Shown here: positions 1 through 9,089 of the stretch, piece by piece | Layout: the number at the start of each line of letters is the position of its first letter | Position numbering within the stretch: position 1 is the first letter of the stretch | Source of the DNA: Chrysochromulina parva | Lineage: Eukaryota > Haptophyta > Prymnesiales > Chrysochromulinaceae | Assembly (NCBI GenBank): GCA_002887195.1 | Contig: PJAB01001388.1 | Span: forward strand, 1-14,872 | Reading direction: 5' to 3' | Length of the DNA stretch: 14,872 nt | Made by a program: the position numbers and the translations under genes | Notes under the pieces: generated by a model | The model's input: only the letters and a program-made list of their open reading frames with translations | Told to the model about the DNA's origin: nothing | Databases searched by the model: none

Positions 1-554
1 CCAGAGCCACCGAAGATCAGAAAATCAGACTCATCCGCCCTTTCGATGGAGTCAGCCCAGCGTCTCTCGCCTCAGTCAATCAATCGCCCTCACCCTTCGC
101 CGCACCTGTGTTGCATGATATCATGCTGTGATAGATTGTAACCGGGCATGACAGGCGTCCGCCACGGTCCACACGCCAGCCAGGCGAGATGGTTGCACGG
201 TCCGTACCGTGTCCGTGGGGACTACAGGTCCTGCCCGGGGTCGCATACGGTGAGGCTCGGCCACGCACGAGCCGTCAACGGCTGACTAAACTCGGTTTCG
301 TCAATGACGAAACTCGCGCGGCGGCCGAGCCCACCGTCATCAGGAGGTATTCATGCTACTCAAGGACTATGAACAACGACTCTGACCATCATAACCGTTA
401 TATGTTTTACATAGTCTTCCACTCTACTTCACAGCGTCTTATCGTATGCCTATACTCTGCTCTCTAATGCTAACGCCCTAGCCCTATTCTGTCACCCGAT
501 AGTAGACAACAGGCCAAATCATGACTCTTTTTTATAGACGAACGAGCTCAGACC
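1..554. other. Gene-free left flank and 3' flank of the ARM gene
   Basis: I see no convincing gene here. The short open frames on either strand have no recognisable domains and disagree with each other. The part nearest 555 should contain the 3' UTR and polyadenylation site of the minus-strand ARM gene. Read on the minus strand, a TGTAA pentamer lies at 411-407, about 145 nt past the stop, and an A6 run lies about 20 nt past it; neither is proof of a poly(A) signal. The middle part is packed with inverted repeats, described separately. Confidence 0.6.
162..418. repeat. Cluster of nested inverted repeats
   Basis: Several perfect or near-perfect inverted repeats lie close together. Arms 162-175 and 208-218 pair over 11 bp with a 3-nt bulge. 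CACGGT/ACCGTG at 196-201 and 206-211 forms a hairpin with a 4-nt loop. CAGG/CCTG lies at 225-233. Arms 247-262 and 323-337 pair over 15 bp with one bulged A at 253. Inside that outer stem are AGCCGT/ACGGCT (270-275, 278-283) and GTTTCGTCA/TGACGAAAC (295-303, 305-313). Further right, 363-371 pairs with 410-418 (9 bp including G-T pairs) and encloses ATAAC/GTTAT (391-395, 397-401). This could be a structured RNA, a cruciform-prone element or a remnant of a mobile element; nothing identifies which. Confidence 0.5.
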
Positions 555-3500
555 TCAGTCACGCGTGGACGCGCGAAACATTAGAATGGCCATGCCCGCA
601 GCAGCTTGGCTCAAGTGATCCTCAGCAGGTTGGAAGAATTTGTCTCCCACTTTGATGAAGGAGTACGGGGTTACGTCGCGCAAGCCGAAGTTGTCGAACT
701 CAGTCGGCCCAAACTCGGTCTTGTGCTGTAGCGCTGCCGCTAGCCCAGGGTGAACTATCTCGGTGCCTGCGACTGGTCCCGTTGAACCTACCTCCTCCCA
801 CTTAAGGCCAAACGTGTTCAGACCGAATGGGTCGTCAGCATCGGTCTCGGAGGGCTGGAAGAACTTGCTGCCCACCCTGATGAAGCAGTTCGAAGTCACG
901 GATCCATCGCGCAGCCCGAATTGTTCGAAATCAGCCCAGGTGAAGCGTAGAGCTGCGTCCGAGATGAGCTTCTGCTCCAGAGCCGCCGAGAGCGCCTCAT
1001 TGTGCAGCTCGGTGCCTTCCGCCAGACGTGTGGCCCCAGTATCTTTCCACTTAAGCCCAATCTTAGTTTCCAAGCCTTTGAGGGCTTTCACGATGCGCAT
1101 TGATGCTTTCGGATCCTCAGCCTCGTGCCGGGCAAGGATCAACTGGCTCATGACAGTGCTGCGCGATTCCGGAGTCACATTGGCGATTCCCGCGAGGGCT
1201 CTCGCGGCCAGATCGCTCGCGACATCCGTCCCCTTCAACACCATACGGACAAGATGAGGATCCATGTTTGCTTTCTCGAGTGCGATGCTACCATTTTGAT
1301 CGAGAGACATCTCGCAAGCGACTCTGGCTGCATATTCACAAGCCTCGAGAGAGGTGCACGTCTCGAAGACGCGGAAAAGCTCCAAGGAGATCTGATCTTG
1401 GTTGATCGGGCTTTCTGTCGCGAGCATCGAAAGGCAGCCAGCTGCTTGGTCCTTTGCACCTGTCACGCCCTTCTCGATCATCACGGCAAGCGGCGAGATG
1501 GCTCCGGCGGCTGCGATCCGATCGCGCACCTCTGGAGTGGATGCCATGCAGCGAAGGGCGCCTGCCGAAGACTCCTGCGCTCCCTCATTACCAGTTTTCA
1601 ACAGCAACACCAGTGGCATGATACCGTTTGAATCATCAATAAGCCGCTGGTTCCTGCTGTCCGCCGCCAGCTTCCAGAGCGCGGCGGCCGCGTTGTAGTG
1701 CAGAGCAGCAGTGCTCCCTTTCATGGCCGGAGCCATGATCCCTTCTGTCAGCACAGCCGTTTGTTGCCTCTCAGTTTGGGCTACTTGGAGCCTTCCACGG
1801 CGCTTTGCTCTAAACCCAAGAGTAGACCCATGGTCTCCAGTGAGGATTTGTATGAGCAGCGGAATGGCCCCTACGTTGGCGATTGCAAGCTGATTACCAG
1901 GATGCTCCGCTGCCATGCTCCTTAGAGCGCCAGCGGCCTCGAGCTGCAGCACCACGACGCTAGTTCGTCCCTCTGATTCGTCCGGCTGACCGTCCGCCGT
2001 GAGCAAGGGCTCTGGCGTCAGCAAGGTGGCGAGCGCGTGCAGTCCGCCGAACCGAGCCACGGCATTCTGAAAAGAAGTACCGAGCTGCGCCCCAAGATTG
2101 GCAATTACGCGTGCGCCCCGCGCCGCTGTTGCGCGATCGAAGAGGAGCTTGATGAGGAGCGTGGCAATGGTAGCCTCGTTGTCCTCATTCTTGTTGGCGA
2201 GGTTGGCGAGGGCCTCGGCGGTTTCCTCCTGTATCATCTCGTTGCCTGATCCAAGTTTCAGAATGAGAGGCAAGATGCCCCCATAGGCGGCAATCATGAT
2301 CTGATTGGCGCTGTTGCCCGCCGCAAGCCTCCGCAGAGATGCTGAGGCGGCCTCCACGGCGCGATCCATGCTCGCTTCTTGCAAGAGCCTAACTAGCCGC
2401 GGCAGCCCATCCACGTCGGCGATGGCTGTCTGATTCTCCTTGTTGCCGCTAGCGAGCTCGGCGAGTGCAGCTGCTCCAGCGGCCTGAACGTCCTCTCTCC
2501 CGGTATCACTTAACAGATTCACGAGTCTCTGGATGCCGCCAGCAAGCCGTACCGCGTCTTGGTGCGCGCGATTGTCGGCGGCAAGATGCATAAGCGCCAC
2601 TGCTGACTTGCGCTGCGCTCGGCCATGATCCACGTGCAGCAGCTCCACGAGTGGCTGGACTGCACCGGCTCCAACTACCTCTCTCTGAGCCACACCCGTC
2701 TTATCACGGTCCATCGACAAATTTGCAAGAGCCGCTGCTGCCTCTGCCCTAGCTTCCGCGAAGCCTCCCTGGGTGAGCATCTGCACCAACAAAGGGACGC
2801 AGCCAGAGGCGAGAACTGCGCGATGATTCTCGTCGCTGCTCTCGCACACGATGGCGAGGACGGCGGCCGCGTAGGCTTGTGCCTGCATGCTGGTGGAGGT
2901 GAGAAGTGTAACGAATCGAGGAATGCCGCCTTGGGCCGCGACGCCTTCCACGTTCTCTTTCGAGTCTAAGACCAGTTTTGAAATCACTGCCGCCGCCATT
3001 TCTTGCACCTTCACAGTGGCACTGTCGAGCTGCAACACAAGCTTGGGCAGGGCGCCCGACTGTACGATGGCGATCCGATTGGTCTTGTCGTCAGCGAGAG
3101 TCATGAGCATCTGCACCACCAGAGCCTGTGCATTGGACGACCCCGCGCCAACGAGCACGACCAGGTCTGCGACGACAAGTTTGTTGTCGCTGTCGGCTAG
3201 CAGGGTCTGGAGGGCCTCTAAGGTGTACTTTTTCACACCCTCGGCACTTGTCGTACTGAGCAGATGCACAAGGGGAGAGACGGCGCCAGCCTTCACGATG
3301 ACGCTCGTAGACCCTGGATTGTCGCTTGCCAGCATCTGCAGCGCGTGCGCAGCACGCTCTTGAACGACAGACTGCTCCAGACCCCCCGCCTTGTTTGCCA
3401 TGAGAAGACTGACTAGCCGCTTGGCAATCTGCGACTGGTGCTCACGGTTTTCGTTTGCAAGGCGAGCGAGCGCATCTGATGCGTGGCGATGCGCCTTGTG

Positions 3501-6500
3501 CGTACCACCATCCAGGAGCCCAACGAGTGGGGCGATACCACCAGCTTGCGCAATCAGGTCGCGGCACGTCGAGTTTAGAGCCAGGTGCCACAGCGCAGAT
3601 GCTGCGAGTTCCTTCGCCTTGGGAGTGGCTCGCCTGTCACCCAGAAGAGACACGAATTGGGTGATGCCATTTGCCTTGACAATAGCGCTGAGTCCATCGT
3701 CCTCCACCGCAGCCTTGATCTCCTCAGTCTTGACGGGCACTCCGGCAGGGGCCTCTTTTTGTTCTCCTTCATCAAGACGTGCCATGGAAGAGCCGGAAGC
3801 GGAGATGGGAGCTGTCTCTTCAGTAGTAGAATAAACGGCACTCACGCGTGCTTTATACAATATTGGCTCTCCTGCGGAAGACGCTTTGCGGACGATGTTG
3901 AAGCGCCAGGTCAAGGCAACTCGTTCGTGCGCGATGGTAGTTGTCGTGCAAGGTACGACGGCCATGTCTAGCGGTGACTGAGCTGTTTCCTCAGCCGTCG
4001 AGGGTGGCACAGGCGAGGGCGGCGGCGGAGCATTGGCGGCCGCCTTCGCATCGGCGGCTGCCATCAACTCGGCGGTGACCTGCGCTGCAGTGGCAGCCTT
4101 CCACGCCATGTACGCTTCCCGCCATGTAGACTCCCCTCGAGCAAGATTAGCCAGCGCACCGCAAGCAGCTTCCTGTGCAATTGGGCTGCCACTCCGCACG
4201 AGTGGTACGAGCACTGGGATACATCCGCTCGTTACCAGACGTGCCTGATTGTGCACGGACGTCGATATGTGCCAGAGACTGGCAGCTGCATGCTCTTGCG
4301 CAAGCGCGGAACCCCCGACCACGAGTTGCAGCAATTTGGGTATCCCATTTGCGTCGATGACAGCGTCTTGCAAGTCCACGTCACCGAACGTGAGCTCGGC
4401 GAGCGCAGCAGCCGCCTGTTCCATCATCCCCACCTGGATCCCGCTGGCGCTCGAGGCATCACCTGGCAGGTTCGCGGCATGTTGAGCCATTTCTTCGGCG
4501 AACTTGGATACCTTTCCCCACCTTGCAAGTGGTGATTTCTTGTCGGCTTCTGCTTCAGAAAAAAGGTTACTGCCATCGAGCATGGCAACCAGTCGACGCA
4601 CGCCGCCCATCCGCTTAATGTAGTGACGACGCGCTTGCGGACCCTGAATCATTAATGAACCAAGGCGCGTGCCATCCCACGTCATCGACCTTAACTTGTC
4701 GTCGCCATCTTCATCCTCTTCAACGAAGGTCGACTCGCCCATGCTGGTGCCCGCAATCTGCTCTTTGGCAGTCAACGGCGTTGGCGTTTCATCTTCGGCC
4801 GGCCGGAAAAACTTGTTCCCGCATTTGATGAAGCTATCACTTCGGAGCCCGATGATCTGAAAAAGGTCGAACTCCTGTGGGGTGAACTCCTTCTTGTTCG
4901 CCAGGGCAAGCAGGAGCGCAGTATTATGAAGCTCGACTCCCTTCGAGGGCTTCGAGGTGCCGATGTCTTCCCACTTCAGACCGAGGGATCCTTCACTACG
5001 AGCCAGGTGAGCCAACGCACGTGCTGCAGTTTCGGGCGTACCAACCGTGCGGTTGTTCAGCAACTTCAGGAGTGGCTCGACACCGCCTGCATTGATGATT
5101 GGGTCGCGGTTGTGAGCCACCAGTGATAGCTCAGCCAAAGCAGCGGCGGCTTGCTGAGACGCATTATTCGTCGTCTTCAGCAATAAGACGAGCGGTGGAA
5201 TGCCGCCTGCTTCCGCAACAGCGACAGATACCTTTGGATTTCCCTGAACCAATCGAACGAGAGTTGCACAAGCCAGCTCTGCGCCACGCGCACCCTCTGT
5301 GGTACCAGCAGCACCAAGCATACTGACAAGTGCCGGGATCCCTCCCGCCTCAGCGATAGCAAGCTGGTTCTCTGTGCTGTATGCCAGATGCCAAAGCGCA
5401 ACAGCTGCGTGTTTCTGCGCCTCGAGATTGTTGCTATTGATCACACCGATGAGCCCGGCCAGTCCTTCCACCTTGACAATCTGCGCCTGCGTTTGAACGT
5501 TGGCAATGGCCATGGCGAGCAGGGCATGCGCCGCCTCCCGCTGCACGTCTTCGTTGGTGTAGCTCAACCATCCGATGATGGCGCCCACGCCTCCGGCTTT
5601 GAAAAGGGCCAGCTGATTGGCAGTATCATCGGCCGATAGAGAATGCGATTGCGTCTCGTCGTCAGCCATTTTGCGACCACACATGCGAGTGAGTGCCACG
5701 AGCGCACGGCAGGTAACGGCCGTGTCGACCTTGCCATACAAACCTTGATCAGACATGAGGAGTCTGACAATGCGCTTCGCTATGGCCTCACGGTTCTGTT
5801 CGTGCCTGCTCGCGAGCGTGGTCAGAGCACCTGCTGCATTTCGCTGCGCCTTATCACTGCCGCCGGTGGCCACCATCTTAACCAGGGCTTCGATGCCGCC
5901 GAGCTTGGCGACCGTTGTCTTGTTGGGAAGATTATCGGTGGACAAGCTCCAAAGAGCAGCTGAAGCCTGCTCTTGCGTCTCGATCATGCCGTCACGAGCG
6001 AGTGTGCACAGGGGCGCAATGGCACCGGTGCGCACGATCGACGCCTGGATGTCCTTGGCATGCAACAGGCACTCGATGGCACCGGTGGCTGGGAGCTGCA
6101 TCTCTGCGCTTGCGTTGCCGAGCATCTGGACCAGAGGAGCGATCGCCCCCGCCTCGACAAGCGCTACTTGGTTCGCAAAATTCTTCTTAGCCAAGTTCCA
6201 GATCGTGTGCAACACGATGGTTTCGATCTGGCCCTGGGACGCGTCCCCTCCCTTGTTTGACGAGGACGCCGTGAGGGTGCCAACGAGGAGCGGGATCCCT
6301 CCGGCCTTGCCGATGGCATTCTGGTTGGGACGGCTGCCCCTCGCAAGCTGCGAGATGGCGCTGGCCGAGTTCTCTTTGGCTTTTGCGGACTCGCTTGTCA
6401 GTAGCCTGAGTAGCGGCGGAATACCACCTGCCTCGACGATGCTCGTGCAGTTGGCCGTCGACTCACGGGCTAGATTCGCAATCGCAGCAGCAGCTTGCTC

Positions 6501-9089
6501 CCTCGCCGCGGTGCTCGAATCCTGCAGCATGCCGACCAACTGCTGGATGATCAGCACACGATTGGCAATCTCGGTGGACAAGCGCACGAGTGCACCTTCG
6601 GCATTCTCACGTGCCTTAGGGTTGGAACCCCCGAGCATCATCACGAGTGGACGGATGCCACCCGACTCTGTGATGGCATTTCGGATGGCTGGATTATCTG
6701 CAAGCGCACGAAGCGCACCAGAGGCTTCCTCTTGCTCTGCTTCTCCTTTGCTCAAGAGGTTTACAAGTGGTGCAATCGCACCCTCGGCAACAATGGTAAT
6801 CTGGCGGCTGGGGCCACGCTTCGGAGCACCGGCCACTCTTCCTATGGTAGGGGATTCCGACTGTGACAGCGTCGAATTCAGCTCAGGCGAACCTGCGAGG
6901 GACTGAGAGACCCGACTTGGTACTGGCGAAGTGGTTTCTGAGCCCTCCGACTGCTGCCGCTGCTGCTGCCGCTGCTGCTGCTGCTGCTGAGACAGCGGCG
7001 GGTTTGTGTCGCCAGTATCTTCCCCGACCGAGAGCAGTCCGACTGCAGCTGCAGCATATTTTTTGGTCTTACCATCAGCATGTGGATCGTTGAGCACCTT
7101 GACAAGTGGCGGGATGCCTCCGCACAGTTCGATAACTTTGCGATGCCCTGGTACGAGGGCCAGCTCGGACAAGGCTGCGGCCGCGTGCTGCCTTGCTGCG
7201 ATAACTGGGCCGTCCAGCAATGCCACCAGAGGCGCAATGGCGCCATGACTCTGAACCGCGACGAGGGTCTTTCGACGCTCCCCCGGGCTGCTTCCCGCGC
7301 AGCAGAGCTTGCCGAGGGCTCTTGCGGACTGCTCCGTCACGCTCGCATCGTCTGATGTCAGCAGATCAACGAGCGGTCCGATGACGCCCGCCTCAATCAT
7401 GACTTGCCGATTCTCGTCGGTGATGCAAAGGGAGAGGCTCCAAAGCGCGAATGCCTTGGCGCTCTCTACGCCTTCGCGAAGCAGTCGCACGAGGGGCTGT
7501 GCGCCGCCCGACGCAGCTATCAGGGCCTGACCGCCCGGATTCTGTCGCACCAAACGCCAGAGCGCTGCGGCGGCACGCTCTTGGGTCGCCTCGCGCTTGG
7601 CGGTCGTGAGCAGGTTGACGAGCAGTTTAGTCATCTCTGCTTGGCTGTCGTGATTGTCGAGGCCGAGCGAAGAGAGCGCGTTGGCGGAAAGCCTTGCCGC
7701 GTGATCCGAGCGTGAGCCGATTAGACCAACGAGCACAGGGATCGCGCCCGCGGAGATGATGGCGCTCTGGTTCTTCGGATGGCCCTCGCCTAGAGAGTAG
7801 AGCGCACCTGCGACCTCTGCCTCGACGGAGGGAGTGGTCGTCTGGCGGATCAATGAGACGAGCAGCGAGATGGCGCCTTGATCCATCGCCTTGTCCTGAT
7901 TCTTCTCGTTGTGCTTGACGAGTGCTGCTAGTGCGCGCGCGGCATAGGTTTGCACTTGCGGTGGCGCGACTCCGGCCGAGATGAGATGCACGAGCGGTGG
8001 CAAGCCTTCAAGCGCATCAATAGCGTCTTGATTCTCACGGTTGTTCGTCGTCAGCTCAGCGAGCGCGTGCAGGGCCATACACTGAACTGGGCTGTATCGT
8101 GACTGGACGAGCTGGAGCAGTGGCCGGATGCCGCCTGATTTTGCGATCGCATCCTGCCGCTTACGGCAGCGCTCGCCGCTCGCCAGCTCGGCGAGGGCCG
8201 AGGCCGCCGCCACTTGTGCCTCCACATTCACGCCACTTAGCGGTGGCAGCAGCTTTGCGATCCCGCCGAGCTTACAGATCTCGTTCTGGTTGTTCACGTT
8301 GCTATGAGCGAGCTTTGCGAGCGCGCGCGAGCAAGCTTCCATGGCCTTCCCGGTGCCCAGCAGCTCTAAAATCCGTGGGATTGCACCCGCCTTGGCGACG
8401 GCCTCGCAGCCCTCGTCGCTGTTCTGGGCCAGGTTGGCGAGCGCTTCGGCCGCGCGGATCTGCGCCTCGAAGCGTTGGTTGACCTTCAGCAAGTTGACGA
8501 GAGGCGGCACGGCGCCTGACGAAATAATGAGTTTCTGCGCTCCGACGCACTGCGAGATGCTAGCGAGACCCGCTGCGGCTTGCTCTGCCGCGGAGGCATC
8601 ACCATTGCGGAGCAGGGCAGCCATGGAAGTCACGCCACCGGCGTCGACCACTTTTTGCTGGTACTCGGTGCGCCCTCGGGCAATATTGGCAAGCGCTCCG
8701 CATGCATCGCGTTGGCCATTTGCGCTGCCCTCCTTGAGTAGCGCGACGAGCGGCTTGATGCCTCCTGCCTGCGCAATCATGACGCAGTGATCTACAGTAG
8801 CGGCCTCTAAGTTCAAAGCATTGTTTTCCTGCCCTGGCGAGGCAGCCACGATGCCGGTGTCATCCATGCTTGCTGCAGTCGCGCCCAGTGAAAAGTGGTC
8901 CCTGTTTCGGCTCTTGTCAGAGTGCAGCTCAAGCTTTGCGGGCTGGTCGGTTAGGCTGCGCAGCAGCTGGCAGCCATACTCCTTCGTCTCTGTGTTGCCA
9001 GCCTTGACCTGATCGATGAGCTGACCAATGAGCAGATGGATGCTACCCGCTTGTCTGATGTCATGTTCGTTGATGCGGCGGGCCGCCAT
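555..9089 (-). CDS. Giant armadillo-repeat scaffold protein (about 2,844 aa)
   Basis: One uninterrupted minus-strand frame encodes a protein made mostly of ~42-residue armadillo (ARM) repeats. Each follows the pattern AGGIPPLVxLL ... AxxxAAxALxxLAxxNxxN; I judge there are about fifty from length, without an exact count. ARM arrays fold into an alpha-superhelix that binds partner proteins, so a scaffold or adaptor role is inferred; partner and location are unknown. Numbering from the ATG at 9089: a Gln-rich linker (about 680-760, polyQ 701-713) splits the first array. A module with GLKW and KFFxPAE signatures sits at 1369-1432 and recurs twice at the C-terminus (2677-2748, 2760-2823). A Pro-rich, non-ARM linker covers about 1665-1798. 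No signal peptide, transmembrane helix or catalytic motif is evident. The ATG at 9089 has G at -3 and +4 but lies inside ARM-like sequence, so translation may start upstream. The gene is divergent from the neighbour at 9356. Being more than 8.5 kb without an intron is notable. Family call is firm; the start is not. Confidence 0.9.
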   Translation of the reverse strand: MAARRINEHDIRQAGSIHLLIGQLIDQVKAGNTETKEYGCQLLRSLTDQPAKLELHSDKSRNRDHFSLGATAASMDDTGIVAASPGQENNALNLEAATVDHCVMIAQAGGIKPLVALLKEGSANGQRDACGALANIARGRTEYQQKVVDAGGVTSMAALLRNGDASAAEQAAAGLASISQCVGAQKLIISSGAVPPLVNLLKVNQRFEAQIRAAEALANLAQNSDEGCEAVAKAGAIPRILELLGTGKAMEACSRALAKLAHSNVNNQNEICKLGGIAKLLPPLSGVNVEAQVAAASALAELASGERCRKRQDAIAKSGGIRPLLQLVQSRYSPVQCMALHALAELTTNNRENQDAIDALEGLPPLVHLISAGVAPPQVQTYAARALAALVKHNEKNQDKAMDQGAISLLVSLIRQTTTPSVEAEVAGALYSLGEGHPKNQSAIISAGAIPVLVGLIGSRSDHAARLSANALSSLGLDNHDSQAEMTKLLVNLLTTAKREATQERAAAALWRLVRQNPGGQALIAASGGAQPLVRLLREGVESAKAFALWSLSLCITDENRQVMIEAGVIGPLVDLLTSDDASVTEQSARALGKLCCAGSSPGERRKTLVAVQSHGAIAPLVALLDGPVIAARQHAAAALSELALVPGHRKVIELCGGIPPLVKVLNDPHADGKTKKYAAAAVGLLSVGEDTGDTNPPLSQQQQQQRQQQRQQSEGSETTSPVPSRVSQSLAGSPELNSTLSQSESPTIGRVAGAPKRGPSRQITIVAEGAIAPLVNLLSKGEAEQEEASGALRALADNPAIRNAITESGGIRPLVMMLGGSNPKARENAEGALVRLSTEIANRVLIIQQLVGMLQDSSTAAREQAAAAIANLARESTANCTSIVEAGGIPPLLRLLTSESAKAKENSASAISQLARGSRPNQNAIGKAGGIPLLVGTLTASSSNKGGDASQGQIETIVLHTIWNLAKKNFANQVALVEAGAIAPLVQMLGNASAEMQLPATGAIECLLHAKDIQASIVRTGAIAPLCTLARDGMIETQEQASAALWSLSTDNLPNKTTVAKLGGIEALVKMVATGGSDKAQRNAAGALTTLASRHEQNREAIAKRIVRLLMSDQGLYGKVDTAVTCRALVALTRMCGRKMADDETQSHSLSADDTANQLALFKAGGVGAIIGWLSYTNEDVQREAAHALLAMAIANVQTQAQIVKVEGLAGLIGVINSNNLEAQKHAAVALWHLAYSTENQLAIAEAGGIPALVSMLGAAGTTEGARGAELACATLVRLVQGNPKVSVAVAEAGGIPPLVLLLKTTNNASQQAAAALAELSLVAHNRDPIINAGGVEPLLKLLNNRTVGTPETAARALAHLARSEGSLGLKWEDIGTSKPSKGVELHNTALLLALANKKEFTPQEFDLFQIIGLRSDSFIKCGNKFFRPAEDETPTPLTAKEQIAGTSMGESTFVEEDEDGDDKLRSMTWDGTRLGSLMIQGPQARRHYIKRMGGVRRLVAMLDGSNLFSEAEADKKSPLARWGKVSKFAEEMAQHAANLPGDASSASGIQVGMMEQAAAALAELTFGDVDLQDAVIDANGIPKLLQLVVGGSALAQEHAAASLWHISTSVHNQARLVTSGCIPVLVPLVRSGSPIAQEAACGALANLARGESTWREAYMAWKAATAAQVTAELMAAADAKAAANAPPPPSPVPPSTAEETAQSPLDMAVVPCTTTTIAHERVALTWRFNIVRKASSAGEPILYKARVSAVYSTTEETAPISASGSSMARLDEGEQKEAPAGVPVKTEEIKAAVEDDGLSAIVKANGITQFVSLLGDRRATPKAKELAASALWHLALNSTCRDLIAQAGGIAPLVGLLDGGTHKAHRHASDALARLANENREHQSQIAKRLVSLLMANKAGGLEQSVVQERAAHALQMLASDNPGSTSVIVKAGAVSPLVHLLSTTSAEGVKKYTLEALQTLLADSDNKLVVADLVVLVGAGSSNAQALVVQMLMTLADDKTNRIAIVQSGALPKLVLQLDSATVKVQEMAAAVISKLVLDSKENVEGVAAQGGIPRFVTLLTSTSMQAQAYAAAVLAIVCESSDENHRAVLASGCVPLLVQMLTQGGFAEARAEAAAALANLSMDRDKTGVAQREVVGAGAVQPLVELLHVDHGRAQRKSAVALMHLAADNRAHQDAVRLAGGIQRLVNLLSDTGREDVQAAGAAALAELASGNKENQTAIADVDGLPRLVRLLQEASMDRAVEAASASLRRLAAGNSANQIMIAAYGGILPLILKLGSGNEMIQEETAEALANLANKNEDNEATIATLLIKLLFDRATAARGARVIANLGAQLGTSFQNAVARFGGLHALATLLTPEPLLTADGQPDESEGRTSVVVLQLEAAGALRSMAAEHPGNQLAIANVGAIPLLIQILTGDHGSTLGFRAKRRGRLQVAQTERQQTAVLTEGIMAPAMKGSTAALHYNAAAALWKLAADSRNQRLIDDSNGIMPLVLLLKTGNEGAQESSAGALRCMASTPEVRDRIAAAGAISPLAVMIEKGVTGAKDQAAGCLSMLATESPINQDQISLELFRVFETCTSLEACEYAARVACEMSLDQNGSIALEKANMDPHLVRMVLKGTDVASDLAARALAGIANVTPESRSTVMSQLILARHEAEDPKASMRIVKALKGLETKIGLKWKDTGATRLAEGTELHNEALSAALEQKLISDAALRFTWADFEQFGLRDGSVTSNCFIRVGSKFFQPSETDADDPFGLNTFGLKWEEVGSTGPVAGTEIVHPGLAAALQHKTEFGPTEFDNFGLRDVTPYSFIKVGDKFFQPAEDHLSQAAAGMAILMFRASTRD
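621..812 (-). other. Unrecognised GLKW/KFFxPAE module, copy 3 (C-terminal)
   Basis: This segment of the ARM giant encodes about 64 residues starting F-GLKWEEVG and ending GDKFFQPAE. It contains the landmarks shared by all copies: GLKW, a Gly after three to four residues, GxE(L/I), AL, EF, FGLR, FI(K/R), GxKFFxP. It is separated from copy 2 by only 11 residues and is followed by a 21-residue tail. I do not recognise the fold family; conserved aromatic and Gly positions suggest a small compact domain. Confidence 0.6.
846..1061 (-). other. Unrecognised GLKW/KFFxPAE module, copy 2
   Basis: About 72 residues from I-GLKWKDTG to KFFQPSE. It keeps the shared landmarks (GLKW, GTELH, AL, FGLRD, FIRVG, KFF) but has extra residues around ISDAALRFTW and after GLRD. 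It directly follows an ARM-like helix (IVKALKGLETK), the same junction type as copy 1. Confidence 0.6.
4794..4985 (-). other. Unrecognised GLKW/KFFxPAE module, copy 1 (mid-protein)
   Basis: About 64 residues from L-GLKWEDIG to KFFRPAE in the middle of the ARM giant, with GVELH, EF, IGLR and FIKCG landmarks. It immediately follows an ARM helix ending in ARALAHLARSEGS. An acidic linker (EEDEDGDD) and a new ARM array follow. The module therefore seems to end one ARM array before the next starts. Confidence 0.6.
6951..6989 (-). repeat. CAG/CTG trinucleotide tract coding for polyglutamine
   Basis: On the plus strand this is thirteen CTG/CCG triplets, six of them consecutive CTG. Read on the minus strand it gives Q6-R-Q3-R-Q2 in the linker between the first and second ARM arrays of the giant protein. 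The two CCG interruptions encode the Arg residues. It is a potentially length-variable microsatellite in a disordered Ser/Pro/Gln-rich linker. Confidence 0.9.

Noticed and set aside
189..467. 92-codon plus-strand open frame in the left flank
   Set aside because: It runs through the inverted-repeat cluster and has no domain or coding signature.
5755..6906. 383-codon plus-strand open frame antisense to the ARM gene
   Set aside because: It mirrors the repetitive ARM codons, shows no domain, and repeats the same antisense pattern seen along the whole gene.
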